A DNA stretch of 64,000 bases from Cacajao melanocephalus (GCA_963573385.1 CAUYLG010038326.1:1-64000), one strand, 5' to 3'; numbered from the stretch's first letter, positions 42,935-55,577 are shown. The notes: generated by a model from the sequence alone, not told the origin. Program-made: numbers and translations.

Positions 42935-43224
42935 TGGCCAGGCATAGTGGCTCACACCTGTAATTCCAGCACTTTGGGAGGCCGAGGCAGGTGATCACGA
43001 GGTCAAGAGATTGAGATCATCCTGGCCAACATGGTGAAACACTGTCTCTACTAAAAATCAGTGGCATGCGCCTGTAATCCCGGCTACTCAGATGGCTGAG
43101 GCAGGAGAATCACTTGAACCCATGAGGCAGAAGTTGCAGGGAGCCAAGATTGCACCACTGCAGTCCAGCCTGGTGACAGAGCGAGGCTCTATCTCAGAAA
43201 AAAAAAAAGAAAAAAAAAAAAAGG
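42935..43224 (+). repeat. AluS (Sc/Y-like), internally deleted
   Basis: ggccaggcatagtggctcac, gatcacgaggtcaagagatt (Sc-like), then a deletion after ctactaaaaatcagtggcat that removes the linker and start of the right arm. A-rich tail to 43224. Confidence 0.95.
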
Positions 43225-45146
43225 AAGGGATAATAACTGAACTCTAGCCAGGCCTCAAAACTGGGTCAAGACAGCATTTAAAATAATAAAAACAAAACAA
43301 ACAAAAACTGTGTTACATACTTCTAGAAGGTAATGGAGATGTGTTTGATGTCTTTGAATACCTTTTTCCTACCAAGATAGTAAGTTCATAGTGATGTTCA
43401 AACATAATTTCTTCCTTTTTTAAATTTAACTTTTAAGCTTTTAAGCTCAGGGATACATGTGCAGATTTGTTACGTAAATAAACTTGTATCATGGACATTT
43501 GTGGTACAGATTATTTTGTCACCCAGGTATTAAGCCAGAATTAATTATTTTTCCTGATCCTTTCCCACCTCCCATCCTTCAGCCACCAAGAGGCCCCAGT
43601 GTGTGTTGTTCTCTGCTATGTGTCCATGTGTTCTTATCATTTAGCTCCCACTTACAAGTGATAACATGCAGTATTTGGTTTTCTGTTCCTGCAGTAATTT
43701 GCTGAGGATAATGACCTCCATCCATGTTACTGCAAAGGACAAAATTGTATTCTTTTCTATGGCTGCGTGGTATTTCATGATGTTTATGTACCACATTTTC
43801 TCTTTCCAGTCTGGTATTGATGAGTATTTAGGTTGATTCCATGTCTTTGCTATTGTGAATAGTGCTGCAGTGAACATCTGTGTGCTTGTGTCTTTATAAT
43901 AGATTTATATTCGTTTGAATATATACCCAGGAATAGGATTGCTGGGACAAATGGTATTTCTGTTTTTAGGTCTTTGAGAAATTGCCACACTGTCTTCCAC
44001 AATGGTTGAACTAATTTACACTCCCATCAACAGTGTATAAGCATTTCTTTTTCTCTGCAACTTTGCCAGAATCTGTTATTTTTTGACTTCTTAATAACAG
44101 ATACCATTCTGTGAGACGGTATCTCATTGTGGTTTTGATTTGCATTTGTCTAATGATCAGTGATATTGAGCTTTTTTTGATATGATTGTTGACTGCATGT
44201 ATGTCTTCTTTTGAGAAGTGTCTGCTCATTTCCTTTGTCCACTTTTTAATGGGGTTGTTTTTGCCTTGTAAATTTGTATTAGTTCCTTACAGATGCTGGG
44301 TATTAGACCTTTATCAGATGCATAATTTACAAAAAATATTCTCTCATTCTGTAGGTTGTCTGTTTAGTCTCTTAATACTTTCTTTTACTATGCAGAAGCT
44401 CTTTAGTTTAATTAGATGCCATTTGTCCATTTTTGCTTTTGTTGTAATTGCTTTTGGTGTTTTCATAATGAAATCTTTGCTCATGACTATGTCCTGAATG
44501 GTATTGCCTAAGTTGTCTTCCATGGTTCTTATAGTTTTGAGTTTTACATTTAAGTATTTAATTCTTCTTGAGTTGATTTTTGTATATGGTGTGAGGAAGC
44601 GGTCCAGCTTCAATCTTCTGCATATGGCTATCCAATTATCCCAGCACCATTTTTTGAATAAGGAATCCTTTCACCATTGCATGTTTTTGTCAGGTTTGTT
44701 GGAGATCAGATAGTAGTAGCTGTGTGGACTTGTTAGTGTTTTCTCTGTTTTGTTCCATTGATCTAACGGTCTGCTTTTGTACCAGTACCATGCTGCTTTG
44801 GTTACTGTAGCCTGTATTATAGATTGAATTTGGGTAGCTTGATGCCTCCAGCTTTGTTCTTTTTGGTTACAATTCCCTGTGATATTCAGGCTTTTTCTTT
44901 TTCTGTTGTTACATTTGAATTTTCAAATAATGCTTTCTGGTTCTGTGAAGATATGTTGGTCTAATAGGAACAGCATTGAATCAGTAAATTGCTTTGGGCA
45001 GTATGGCTATTTGAATTACATTAATTATTCCTATCCATGAGCATGGACTGTTTTCCCATTTGTTTGTGTCATCTGTGATTTCTTTGAGAAATGTTTTGTA
45101 GTTCTCTTTGTGGAGGTCTTTCATCTCCCTTGTTAGTTGTATTTCT

Positions 45147-45528
45147 TTTTCTTTTTTTTAAAATTGTACTTTAGGTTCTGGGGTCCAATTGCAGATCATG
45201 CAGGATTGTTGCAAAGGTACACACATGGCAATGTGGTTTGCTGCCTCCATCCCCCATCACCTATATCTGGCATTTCTCCCCATGTTATCCCTTCTCGACA
45301 CCCTCATCCCCCTGCTGTCCCTCCCTTGGCTCCCCCAGCAGACCCCAGTGTATGATACTTCCCTCCCTGTATCCATGTGTTCTCATTGTTCATCAATGAG
45401 TGAGAACATGTGGTGTTTGATTTTCTGTTATTGTGTCAGTTTGCTGAGAAGTATGGTTTCCAGATTCATCCATGTCCCTACAAAGGACACAAACTCATCA
45501 TTTTTCATGGCTGCATAGTATTCCATGG
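45147..45528 (-). mobile_element. Second L1 3' end nested in the first
   Basis: A T-rich A-tail complement (45142-45160) is followed by aaattgtactttaggttctg and gtacacacatggcaatgtgg, a second antisense L1 3' terminus. It stops at gcatagtattccatgg, and the host L1 resumes. tttct flanks both sides. Confidence 0.85.
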
Positions 45529-45538
45529 TTTCTAAGTA

Positions 45539-45539
<1 letters not shown>

Positions 45540-45573
<34 letters not shown>
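45540..45573 (+). repeat. (TG)n microsatellite in L1
   Basis: About 17 uninterrupted TG units at the right edge of the nested L1, replacing the T-rich host text. Confidence 0.97.
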
Positions 45574-45575
<2 letters not shown>

Positions 45576-47924
45576 CAGCTGTGAATTGGATTGCATTCCT
45601 GATTTGTCTCTCAGCTTGACTTTTGTTGGTATATAGAAATGTTATTGATTTCTGCACATTGATTTCGCATCCTGAGACTTTGCTAAAGTTGTTTATCATT
45701 TAACAAGTTTTTGGGCTGAGATTATGGGATTTTCTAGATATAGGATCATGTCTTCTGCAAACAGGGATAGTTTGACATGCTATCTTCCTATTTGGATGTT
45801 GTTTACTTCTTTCTCTTGCCTGATTATTCTGGCCAGGACTTTCAATACTATGTTAAATAGGAGTGGTGAGAGGAGATGGCATCCTTGTCTTAATACTGGT
45901 TTTCAGGGAGAGTGCTTCCAGCTTTTGCCCATTCAGTATGATGTTGGCTGTGGGTTTTTCATAGATGGCTCTTATTATTCTTAGGTGTGTTCCTTCAATA
46001 CCTAATTTATTGAGAGTTTTTAACATGAAAGAGTGTTGAGTTTTATAGAATGCCTTTTGTGCATCTATTGAAATAATTGTGTGGTTTTTGTCTTTAGTTC
46101 TTTTTATGTGATGAATCATATTTATTTGTGTATGTTGAACCAGCCTTACATCTCAGCAATAAAGCCTACTTGATTATCATGAATAAGTATTTTGCTGTGC
46201 TGCTGGATTTGGTTTGCCAGTATTTTGTTGAGAGTTTTTGCACTGATGTTCATAAAAAATATTAGCCTGAAGTTTTTTGTTGTTGTATCTCTGCCGGGTT
46301 TTGGTGTCAGGATGATACTGGCTTCATAGAACAAGTTAGGGAGGATTCACTCCTTCTCAGTGATTTGGAATAGTTTCAACAAGAAAGATACCAGCTCTTT
46401 TGGTACCTCTAGTGTAATTTAGCTGTGAATCCTTCTGATCCTGGGTTTTTATTGTTTCATAGACTATTTGTTATTGATTCAATTTCAGAGCTCATTATTG
46501 GTCTGTTCGGGGATTCCGTTTCTTACAAATTCAGTCTTGGGAGGGTGTATGTGTCCAGGAATGTATTCATTTGTTCCAGATTTTCTAGTTTATGTGCATA
46601 GATATTAATATTTTCTCATGTTTTTTTGTGTGTTTCTGTGGGGTCAGTGGTAATACCTGCCTTGTTTTTTTTTTATTTTTTATTTGAATATTATCCTTTT
46701 TCTTCATTAGTCTAGCTAGTGGCATATCTATTTTACTGATTTTTTTCAAAAAAAAAAAATACCAGCTCCTGGATTTGTTGATCTTTTGAAAGGTTTTTCT
46801 TGTCTCCATCTCCTTCACTTTTGCTATTGGTTATTTCTTGTTTTCTGCTATATTTGAAATATGTTTGCTCTTGATTTTCTAGTGTCTTTAGTTGTGATGT
46901 TACATTGTTAGCTTGAGATCTTTCTAACTTTTTGATGTGGGCATTTAATGCTATAATTTTTCCTGTTAACACTGCCTTAGCTGTGTCCCAGGGATCCTGG
47001 TTTATTGTATAACATTTCTCATTTATTTCAAATAACTTTTTGATTTTCTTCCTGAATTTTATTATTTACCAAAAAGTCATTCAGGAGCAAGATTTTCCAT
47101 TTTAATGTAATTATATGGTTTTCGGTGAATTTCTTAGTTTTGATATCTAATTTGATTATGCTGTGGTTCAAGGGATTGGTTTTTATGATTTCAATTCTTT
47201 TGTATTTGCTAAGGAGTATTTTACTACTGATTTTTTCTTTTTTATCAGTTTTAGAGTATGTGCCACATGGCAATGAAACAAAAGTATTTTCTGTTCTTTT
47301 GGGGTGGAAAGTTCTGTAGATGTCTCTCAGATCCATTTGATTCAGTGCTGAGTTTGTGTCCTGAAGATCTTTGCTTATTTTCTGTCTTGGTGACCTAATA
47401 TTATCAGTGGGGTGTTAAAGTATCCCACGATTATTGTGTGGGAATCTAAGTCTTTTAGAAGATCTCCAAAAACTTGATTTATGAATCCGGGTACTCCTAT
47501 GTTGGGTGCATATATATTTTGGTAGTTAGATCTTATTGTTGTATTTAATCCTTTAAAATTATGTACTGTCCTTCTTTTTTCTTTTTAATATTTGTTGGTT
47601 TAAAGTCTGTTTTGTCTTAAAATAGAATTGCAGTCCTGCTTTTATCTGTTTTCCATTTGCTTGGTAGATGTTTCTACATCCCTTTATTTTGAGCCTATGT
47701 CATTGCATGTGACATAGGTCTCTTGAAGACAGCATAAAAATGGATCTTGTGATTTCCTTATCCAGCTTGCCACTCTGTTCCTTTTAATTGGGGAATTTAG
47801 CCCATTTACATTAACGGTTAGTATGGATATTTGTAGATTTGATTCTGTTACCACAGTGTTAACTGTCTATTTTGCAGACTTGTTTATGTGGTTGCTTCAT
47901 AGTGTCACTGAACTGTAAGTATGT

Positions 47925-48800
47925 TTTTGTAATGGCTGGTAATTATTTTTCCTTTCCATATTTAGTACTTCCTTCAGGAGCTCTTTTAAGGCAGATCTGG
48001 TGGTAACAAATTCCCTCAGCATTTGCTTATCTTAAAAAGTTCTTATTTCTCCTTCTCTTATGAAGCTCAGTTTGGCCAGGTATGAAATTCTTTTCTTTAA
48101 GAATATTAAATATAGGCCCCCAACGTCTTTTGGCTTATAGGGTTTCTGCTAAGATGTCTGCTATTAGCCTGATGGGCTTCCCTTTGTAGGTAACTTGGCC
48201 TTTGTCTCTAGCTCCCTTTAACATTTTTTCTTTCCTTTCACCCTTGGATAATCTGATGAATATGTGTATTGGGGATGATCTTCTTTTAAAGTGTGTTATT
48301 GGGGTTCTCTGCATTTTATGAATTTGAATGTTGGCCTCTATAAGTAGATTGGGGAAGTTCTCATGGATAATACAACATATGTTTTCCAAGCTGGCTCTAT
48401 TCTCCCGATATCTTTCTGGGACACCAAAAAGTTGTAAGTTTGGTCAATTTATGAAATTCCATATTTCTCAGAGGTTTTTATTTTTTTTGTTCCTTTTCAT
48501 TATTTTTTCTCTATTCTTGTCTTCTGTCTTATTTGAGAAAGCCAGTCCTCAATTTCTGAGATTCTTTCCTTTTCTTGGTGTATTCTGCTATTGATACTTG
48601 TGATTGCATTATAAAATTCTTGTAGTGTGTTTTTCAGCTCATCTGATTGGTACATTATTTTCTATACTGGCTATTTTGTCTGTCAGCACCTCCATTATTT
48701 ATTATGATTTTTAGTTTCCTTATACTGGATTTTAACATACTTTTGTAGCTCAATGATGTTCATTCATATCCATATTCTGAATTCTATTTCTTTCATTTCA
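47925..48800 (-). pseudogene. L1 ORF1 (RNA-binding protein) remnant
   Basis: An 84-codon open piece at 48135-48389 contains the ORF1 C-terminal signature (IRLSKGERKEKMLKGARDK then TYKGKPIRL). Flanking frames are broken. Confidence 0.85.
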
Positions 48801-48899
48801 GCCATCTCAGCCTGGTTTAGAAGCTATGCTGGAGAGGTGATGTGATCATTTGGAGTATAAAAAGGCATTCTGGCTTTTTGGGTTGACACAGTTCTTGCA

Positions 48900-50390
48900 C
48901 TGATTCTATTTCATCTTTGTAGGCTTATATACCTTTAATCTTGGATGTTGCTGACATTTGCATGGGTTTTTAATAATTCTTTTATTTGATGACCTTGAAG
49001 GTTTGATTGTGATATTATGTGAATTCAGCTGACTGGCTTTGTTTCTGGAATATTTTAGGACGTCAAAGCTCATCTCCCAACTACTTAACTGTGTGCTCTC
49101 ACTTTTGAGTGCTTGTATTAAGCCACAACTTTGTTCTCTGGCTCCTCTAGATGTTATGAACACACTGTGGTGTGGGCAGGGGAGAGGGAAGGTGGTGGTG
49201 CCAGCCAAAGCATTTTTTAGTGCAGTGAACAGTGCGATCTATCCTTGTTCCCACGTGCCAGCAAAAACAGTAGTGGCAACTGCAGCAGGGTGCCAACAGC
49301 AGGTTACTGCCTCCCTTCAGGCACTCACCTTGGTGGTGAAGACAACACAGCTTGGGGATGAGAGGATCTCATTTCTGTTGGTAACAGTGTGCATGATCAC
49401 ACTGGAGGCAATGTCGGCTTAGGGCTGTGGTGCTGGCAGGCACAGGTCTGGGTTTCTTCTCTCTGCTGCAGAAGGTGGAGTGGTCGCTCAGTACAAGGGA
49501 GGATCTGCTGTTCACTATGCAGTATTAGCACAAGGGCAGGGTGCCGGCAGAGGGAGGGGTTGGCTGGTTCTGTGCCTGGCAAGGCTCTGTCTGCAATGGC
49601 AGTTAGTGGAGGGTTGGGGATAGATTGCACTTCTACAGTCTATGAGGTAAGCAAAGCAAAATCCACCTGGGGAGACAAATACCAGCAAAGTGATATAGGG
49701 AGTTTCCATGGACCCTGAGGAAGCTGCAGTATGGGGAGGTAGTGTGGAGGCTGCTGTGCCACTGGAGCTCTCTGCAGCTCAGGCACAGTCCACCAGTGCA
49801 GAAGCTGTGGGCCTCCAGGTAACCCAAGACTGCCCTGCAAGCAGTCATGACCAGTCTGGGGCCCCAGGAGAGGACAGAAGACAGAGGGGTGCTCAGGTCG
49901 GACCAGCCTCATATGATGGGCAAAACTGCCCAACAGAATTCAGGTCCAGCTGTTCCCCTATGGCTAACGTCTCCTGTGGGAGTAAGTCGAGCCAAAGGGG
50001 TGGCTGTCCCTGGCCATACTCTGCTACATGTCCTCCCACATCAAAACCTCTGGACTCCACATCAGCTGGCTTGCTGCCCCTAACACTTCTTTAAGCATCT
50101 CTCCCTGCCAATACAAGTGTCTGTGGTGGCCAAAGGGTCTTCTCCCACCAGGGATTCAGAGGTCCATGGTGAGAGCAGGTTGCTCCTTACCAGTTCAACT
50201 AATCCATTTCCTAGAGCCGTTGGGGGCTAGGAATAAGTCCTGTTGCATGGTAGACCCATGCAGAGTTTCCAGCTTTCTCCTGCTTCAGCCAAAGTTCTGT
50301 GTCTTTTCTCTGTCCACTCTTGGTGCCTTCCCTCTAAAGGTCTGTTCGAAGTATGCCAGTCATCTTGTTCCATTGGTGGGAGCTGTTTCC
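48900..50390 (-). repeat. L1 5' UTR
   Basis: GC-richer than the rest, located 5' of the ORF1 remnant, ending catcttgttccattggtggg and agctgtttcc just before the target duplication. On the plus strand it holds three open frames of 127-133 codons (49039-49422, 49708-50094, 50028-50429), which I read as chance openness. Confidence 0.75.
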
Positions 50391-50524
50391 CATAATTTCT
50401 TACTTAATTTAGGAGATTTAGGTAGATAAATAGATAAAATTTCCCCTATTCCTATGTAAAACACAGGAAGCCAATAAGCATGCTTCATAACAGAAAGGAA
50501 CTTCTAACATTATGTTTTAAACCA

Positions 50525-50657
50525 TTTTTTCTTTTCTCCCTCTCCCTCTCCCTCTCCCTCTCCCTCTCCCTCTCCCTCTCCCTCTCCCTCTCCCTCTCCC
50601 TCTCCTCCTTCTCTTTCTTCTCCTTCTTCTTCTCTTTCTCCTCCTTCTCCTCCTCCT
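50525..50657 (+). repeat. 133-nt uninterrupted polypyrimidine tract with (CCCTCT)n
   Basis: Every base is C or T. About eleven CCCTCT units at 50537-50604 are followed by irregular CTT/CTC text. It sits at the tail side of an antisense Alu monomer, so it probably grew from the monomer's A-rich tail. Confidence 0.97.
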
Positions 50658-50660
50658 ACT

Positions 50661-50778
50661 CCAAGACCAGGTCTCACCATGTCACCCAGGCTGGTCTCAA
50701 ACTCCTCAGCTTAGGAAATCCTTCTGCCTTGGCCTGCCAACATGTTGGGATTACACATGTGTGATCTGTGCCTGGCTG
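50661..50778 (-). repeat. Alu-type monomer (FLAM), antisense
   Basis: ccaggtctcaccatgtcacc, caggctggtctcaaactcct, gccttggcctgccaacatgt, gtgcctggc. Confidence 0.85.
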
Positions 50779-51347
50779 TTTATTTTTTTTATTTTTTTCA
50801 TGTATAGTTTACACTGTGGGAAGGGACATGTAAACAATTTCTTACCTTGCTTAAGTAATATACGTAAAATATGGCATTTCCTAGCTGTCTTCTCTGGGAA
50901 ACAAAAATGCTGGAATCAAGAGAATCTCACAACTTGTTGAAGACATTTCTTTCTCCTAGAATTTCTTGTCAAGAAATTCCAGTGAGACAGTGTAAGTTAC
51001 TGCTTTATCAGTTGTTGACTGTTTCTGTTAAAAAGCTCATTGTTGATGAGTTTGTAAAGCAATTTATGTCTTAAATATAGTTCCAAATTGATTTTGATGA
51101 AACCCATGAGATTTAGGAGATCAGAAAACTAATTTGTGATGCCTAATAACTCATTCTGTGACCCTGAGAAATTTGGTTCTTATTCTCCTACCTGAAAAAT
51201 ATTATCATTTTAGTATGGCTTTAGAAAAGTAAATACCAATGTTTGTCTTTAAATTTCAATTTTTACGAAAGAACTGGATAAAACAAAGAATAAATAGGGA
51301 AAGTCTTGAGTAGTGTTTTTATTAGGATAGTTAGTTAGGTTGAAATG

Positions 51348-51372
51348 CTCTGTTCACTTATAGTGAACAGAG
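51348..51372. repeat. Inverted repeat, 11-bp arms, 3-bp spacer
   Basis: ctctgttcact, tat, agtgaacagag. Confidence 0.95.
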
Positions 51373-51621
51373 AAAAAATTCAGTAATATATGGGTAGATT
51401 ACATTAGAACATTAGAAAAGTTATACAGCCTCGTTATTTTTTATTGTTAGTTCACAAAAATGAAGCAAAGAAGACACTAACAACTTGCAAATGACAAGAA
51501 CATAGTCTCATGGAACTTTTTTAACATCTTAACAAATTTATCATTGTAAGCTAATGTTTTTAACATTCAAAAAAATGAAGGACTTCCGTGAATTTTGTTG
51601 AGAAGTTGATGAACACTTTAT

Positions 51622-51705
51622 GTTATTATGACATGTGTTTTTCTTTTATTCATCTTTATTTTTGTTATTATGACATGTTTTTCTTTTATTTCATCTTCAC
51701 TACAA
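51622..51705 (+). repeat. Two-copy 42-bp tandem duplication
   Basis: gttattatgacatgtgtttt and gttattatgacatgtttttc start 42 bases apart, followed by matching ttcttttatt-tcatctt text. Confidence 0.9.
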
Positions 51706-53724
51706 GTACTTTCTCTGCTTCCTTCTTATGTCTAAAACCCTACTTATTCCAGAAATGTAACATTTTTTCAATAACAAGTTAAGAAAGATTGTGATAGTAA
51801 AACATAGTTTTATACAAAGGAGTGTTGTTAAATTATGAAGCTCCTATACAAATGTAAGGTGGTATTATTATTTTTTGAAAGATTTATGTCAGTAAGAATT
51901 TCTAAGATAATCTAAGGGTACCATTCACTGTTGAAAAGATTATGCTGATATCCAAACTTTCTTTCTCAATTCTTTGAAAATCTAAGGAGATATACCACTG
52001 TGTCAAGAGATAATACTGTTTCTTTCTTTGACTAATATGCTAAAAAATGCATTTCAAACATACTGGCTTTGAACAACTGTTTGTTCCTGACCATGCTGTA
52101 AAAGAAATTTCTGACTATTTCAATACTAAATTAATAAATGCCATTTACTTTTATCATGTATATATTTTTAAATTACATAATAATTTGTGTTTTATTTGTA
52201 AACTTCATCAACATTTCATATGAATACCAAAGTAAATCAGAGTAAATATAATGTCTAAGAATCATTTGTTTAGTTTTCTTTCAAAACTGTAAAAAAGACT
52301 TAGAATATACATTCTATGCTATTGTTTGGTAATATATTTGTTAGTTCTTTAAAAATATATATGTAATTCTGTGGGCAAACTATGTGTATTTTACCTCTAG
52401 TAAATATAGTCATATAATCAGTAAAAATATTATGCTTCTTAAATTTTTAAATAGTATTCATTTTAAAAGTACATTTATTATAAATCAATGGAATGTTAAT
52501 CTCCTAAGTGAGGATATAAAGATGAATCTACAATGATTTTTTTAGTTAATGTTTATAAAAAGAAAAATTTTGTAGTATCAAATAGTAATTATTAATGCTA
52601 AAATGATATATAAAATATTTTTCAATTGTTTTAAGCTAACTAATAAAGAAATAAAATAGTGGTTTATTTTCCTTGTTTTCAATATTTGAAAAGCAGTGCC
52701 TCCCATGGAACTATCTGGATGACTGTATACCTCCACTGCTTTATTTCGCTTGCTACCAAGGTGTTGCAGACAGCATGCTACTTTGAAGCTAAGTCAACGT
52801 AAGAATTATATGAGGTCACTTATTTAGTTAGAGCAGAATATATTGTCAATGATTACACATCCTGGTGTTTTCTGATCTCTGACCTCTGTCCTCCTCGACC
52901 ATATTCCTTTTTTCTTTTTTCTTTTGTAATTTTTTCATTTGTTCATAAAATTCTATCCTTGTTTGCACTGATAAAGTTGTCTGTTTTCTTTATGTTTTAA
53001 TCTTTTGAACTTTTTCTTTACAAGAATGAGGAAAAATCTTGTAAATCATACAGTAAAGTCCTCCAGAGAGAAGATCAGAAGTCTACAAATAGAAAGTCAT
53101 GATGACTCAATGTCAAACTTGATGTGTTTGAGAAGCCAAGAATTATGTTCATAATTTTACTGGAGGAATTATTGGGAGGTTTGTGAGAAATAGAAATTAT
53201 TATTTGTTTTTTTTTAATTTGGATTTTTAATTTCAGCGTAATATTATTGTCAAGATGATTTACAGATTCTACTCGCTTTTATTTTTTGACACTTGATTGC
53301 TATTTAGATAATTCTGAAACAATGAGATAATTCCAAATACAGACAAAATACATTATAAAATTTGTAGAACTGGAGTCAGGAAACTGAACCTGGGACAAAC
53401 TACCCAAATTTCTGAGTATGTGGCTCCAAATTTCCAAATTTATAAAAAAAAGTACAGGAATAAAATCACTTGTATACAATTTTTTAATCTGTATTTCAGA
53501 TTCTTTAGTAGGTTATATCGTAAGAACATAAATATTACTGATATGCTTGAAATGAGCTATTTGAAAATAATTCTGAATATAATTTAAATCACAAAAGTCA
53601 AAAATTAAATCACAAAATATGCATTTTTAAAAATTTACTGTATGCATTTTTATACAACTATGATGGCATAATTTATACTATTCCCAACTCTAATAATTTA
53701 GAGTTTGTCTTTATGTTTGGATGA

Positions 53725-54240
53725 TCTTGTAACAAGTTATTTCAAAATTTAGTGGCTTAAAACTATACTTTCATTTAATTCACAATTTTATATGTCAAGA
53801 ACTTGGAAATGATTCACTGGGCAGTTCTAGCCTTGTGTTTCTCAGGCAGTTAGCGTGAGATTTTAGCTGGGGCTTTAGTCACTTGAAGACTCTGCCAGCC
53901 TAGATGTCCAAGGTAGCTCATCCTCACAGCTGGCAGTTGATGGTGGGTATCTTTTGGGAGCCGTATGAAACTGTCAATGGAAGTACCATGTTGTTTCTGC
54001 TTCTCAGCATGGCTGCTGGGTTCTTTCTGCAACGTAATAACCTCAGAGGAATCATTATAAGAGACCATGATGGAAGTTGAAAGGCCTTCCTGATCTAATC
54101 CTGAAAGTCATGCAGAGTCATCATATTCTATTAATCATGCAAGTCAGTAAGGCCAGGCCAGATGCAAGGACAGGAACATTAGACTCCACTTTTCAATAGG
54201 AATACTAGCAAAGGATTTACAGCCATCTTTACCACTCTGA
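53725..54240. repeat. Medium-reiteration repeat, unassigned
   Basis: caaaatttagtggcttaaaa, tgggcagttctagc, gctggggctttagtcacttg and catattctattaatcatgca recall a common mammalian repeat; the family name is not certain. Confidence 0.45.
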
Positions 54241-54463
54241 TTTCCATATTTATGAATAATTATTGAATTTAAAAATAATAGAATTGAATTTTAGTCTGAA
54301 AAATTAATTATACTTGAATGAGAAAGAATGTCATAATTATTAAATTATATTTTTCCTATCAATGAATAATATGCATTTTTATAAGCACAAGGTTAAATTG
54401 GTTACGTTAGCCTGCAGGTTAATGGAATAACTTTATTTTGAATACCAAGAATATTAAAATCCT

Positions 54464-54494
54464 ATTAATATTAATTAATTAATATTAATTAATC
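54464..54494. repeat. AT-only tandem palindromic repeat
   Basis: attaatattaatta is repeated twice, so the run is both tandem and self-complementary. Confidence 0.9.
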
Positions 54495-54634
54495 CTAACT
54501 CAATAGATCATCCTCACAAATACGTTCTAGAATTTTGCAAATATAATGAGAATTTTGATGGATTATTGATATTAACTCTCATTTGTGAGTAAATGTTCTT
54601 CAGAAGCTTTCATTTTGTCTGCTAGATAGATATT

Positions 54635-54713
54635 TTAGGTTGGTGCAGAAGTAATTGCTGTTTTTGTCATAAAAGTTATGGCAAAAGCTGCAGTTACTTT
54701 TTCACCAACCTAA
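54635..54713. mobile_element. MADE1 mariner-derived MITE (mir-548-type hairpin)
   Basis: ttaggttggtgcagaagtaa at the left and tttttcaccaacctaa at the right. The two 37-base arms (54635-54671 and 54677-54713) pair with about six mismatches around a 5-base loop. The length of 79 bases fits MADE1 (about 80). Confidence 0.95.
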
Positions 54714-55119
54714 TACTTATGTGAATCTTGCCACTGTATATATATACAACTAAAGACATGGTGGGTAGCTAAAATTCTTTTGCAAAGCCATTCATAGAGA
54801 AAGCTTTTATAAATTGTCTTCTGTTGGCGTATAATAAATATTTCATAGGTGTTATTCTGTACATGAATGTAAATGATATATTAGCATCTACCTGGTTTAA
54901 TGCTGTGAGATTGTGAATTCCTTCCAAAATTTTCCCAGGAATAAAATCTGATAAAATTTTTAAAGTGAGCATAGTTTTGAGAAACCAAGTTTCTTTGTGG
55001 TTCCTAGTAACTACAATATAGGCAAATGTTCTATTTAAACTATTTAATTAACAAAATGATAATTAATACAAAAATACCATTGTTAATTGTTCAACAAAAA
55101 CAATGATAGCAGATATAGG

Positions 55120-55577
55120 CCAAATCTCAGATTCCATCTCAATAAAGGACTCACTGACCAGCTTCCAAGAGTGTGGTTGGCTGATTATAGCCATTAGCTT
55201 CTTCAGGGTCAGCCTCAGCTCTCCAGCTGAAGTTAAAGTTCATCACGGGGTGGTCTGAAACAAAGGCTGAATAAGGTGGTGATGGCTAAGATCTAGCTAT
55301 TCATGAGGCACTCCACAACCAGTGACTGAACAAGGGAGTGCTAGAAGAGCCAACCCACTTTTGCTCAACATGGGGATTTCTCTAACAAAATCTTAGCTAT
55401 GAGCCCTTCGTTTTGCTGACAGATAATTTGTCAGTATGAGTCATGGTTTGACTGTCCTCTACTCAATCCTGAATCTTTTTCTTCGTTTTTTTTCTTCATA
55501 TTTCCTTTCCTTTCCCTTCTTTAATAAACTTTATGCACCCTTAACTCCGTTTGATTCCTGAAGAACCAACCTGTGAC
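55120..55577 (+). repeat. Probable solo LTR, family unassigned
   Basis: The right end has a poly(A)-signal context (ttctttaataaactttatgc) followed by ccctt...gattcctgaagaacc-aacctgtgaca, the layout of an ERV LTR 3' part. The left limit is a guess. Confidence 0.5.

Larger units (their letters stand above)
43641..47850 (-). pseudogene. L1 ORF2 (endonuclease/reverse transcriptase) remnant
   Basis: Fragments in several frames show ORF2 parts in order: an endonuclease C-terminal part around 47030-47340, a linker around 46590-46970, reverse-transcriptase text around 45850-46330 (one block begins [13 protein letters not shown]), a downstream part at 44340-44610, and the C-terminus ending near 43641. 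Frameshifts, stops and the nested L1 at about 45.15-45.53 kb make it non-functional. Confidence 0.88.
43414..50390 (-). mobile_element. Near full-length antisense L1 (L1PB/L1MA-like)
   Basis: The 3' end is at 43414 and the 5' end near 50390. An 11-bp target duplication cataatttctt lies at 43403-43413 and 50391-50401. The reverse complement gives, in order, a GC-rich 5' UTR, ORF1, ORF2 and a short 3' UTR. About 6.6 kb remains after removing the nested L1. Both reading frames are broken. The age group is by general resemblance only. Confidence 0.93.
50779..53720. other. AT-rich sequence, mostly unrecognised
   Basis: Contains an inverted repeat at 51348-51372 and a tandem repeat at 51622-51705 (both listed). 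No coding signal. Confidence 0.4.

Noticed and set aside
50480..50764. 94-codon open frame with a Ser/Leu repeat
   Set aside because: It is the translation of the CCCTCT tract and the antisense Alu monomer.
50525..50778. SVA element, because (CCCTCT)n is followed by antisense Alu-like sequence
   Set aside because: Only one diverged Alu monomer follows. There is no VNTR, no SINE-R part, and the hexamers sit where the monomer's A-rich tail should be.
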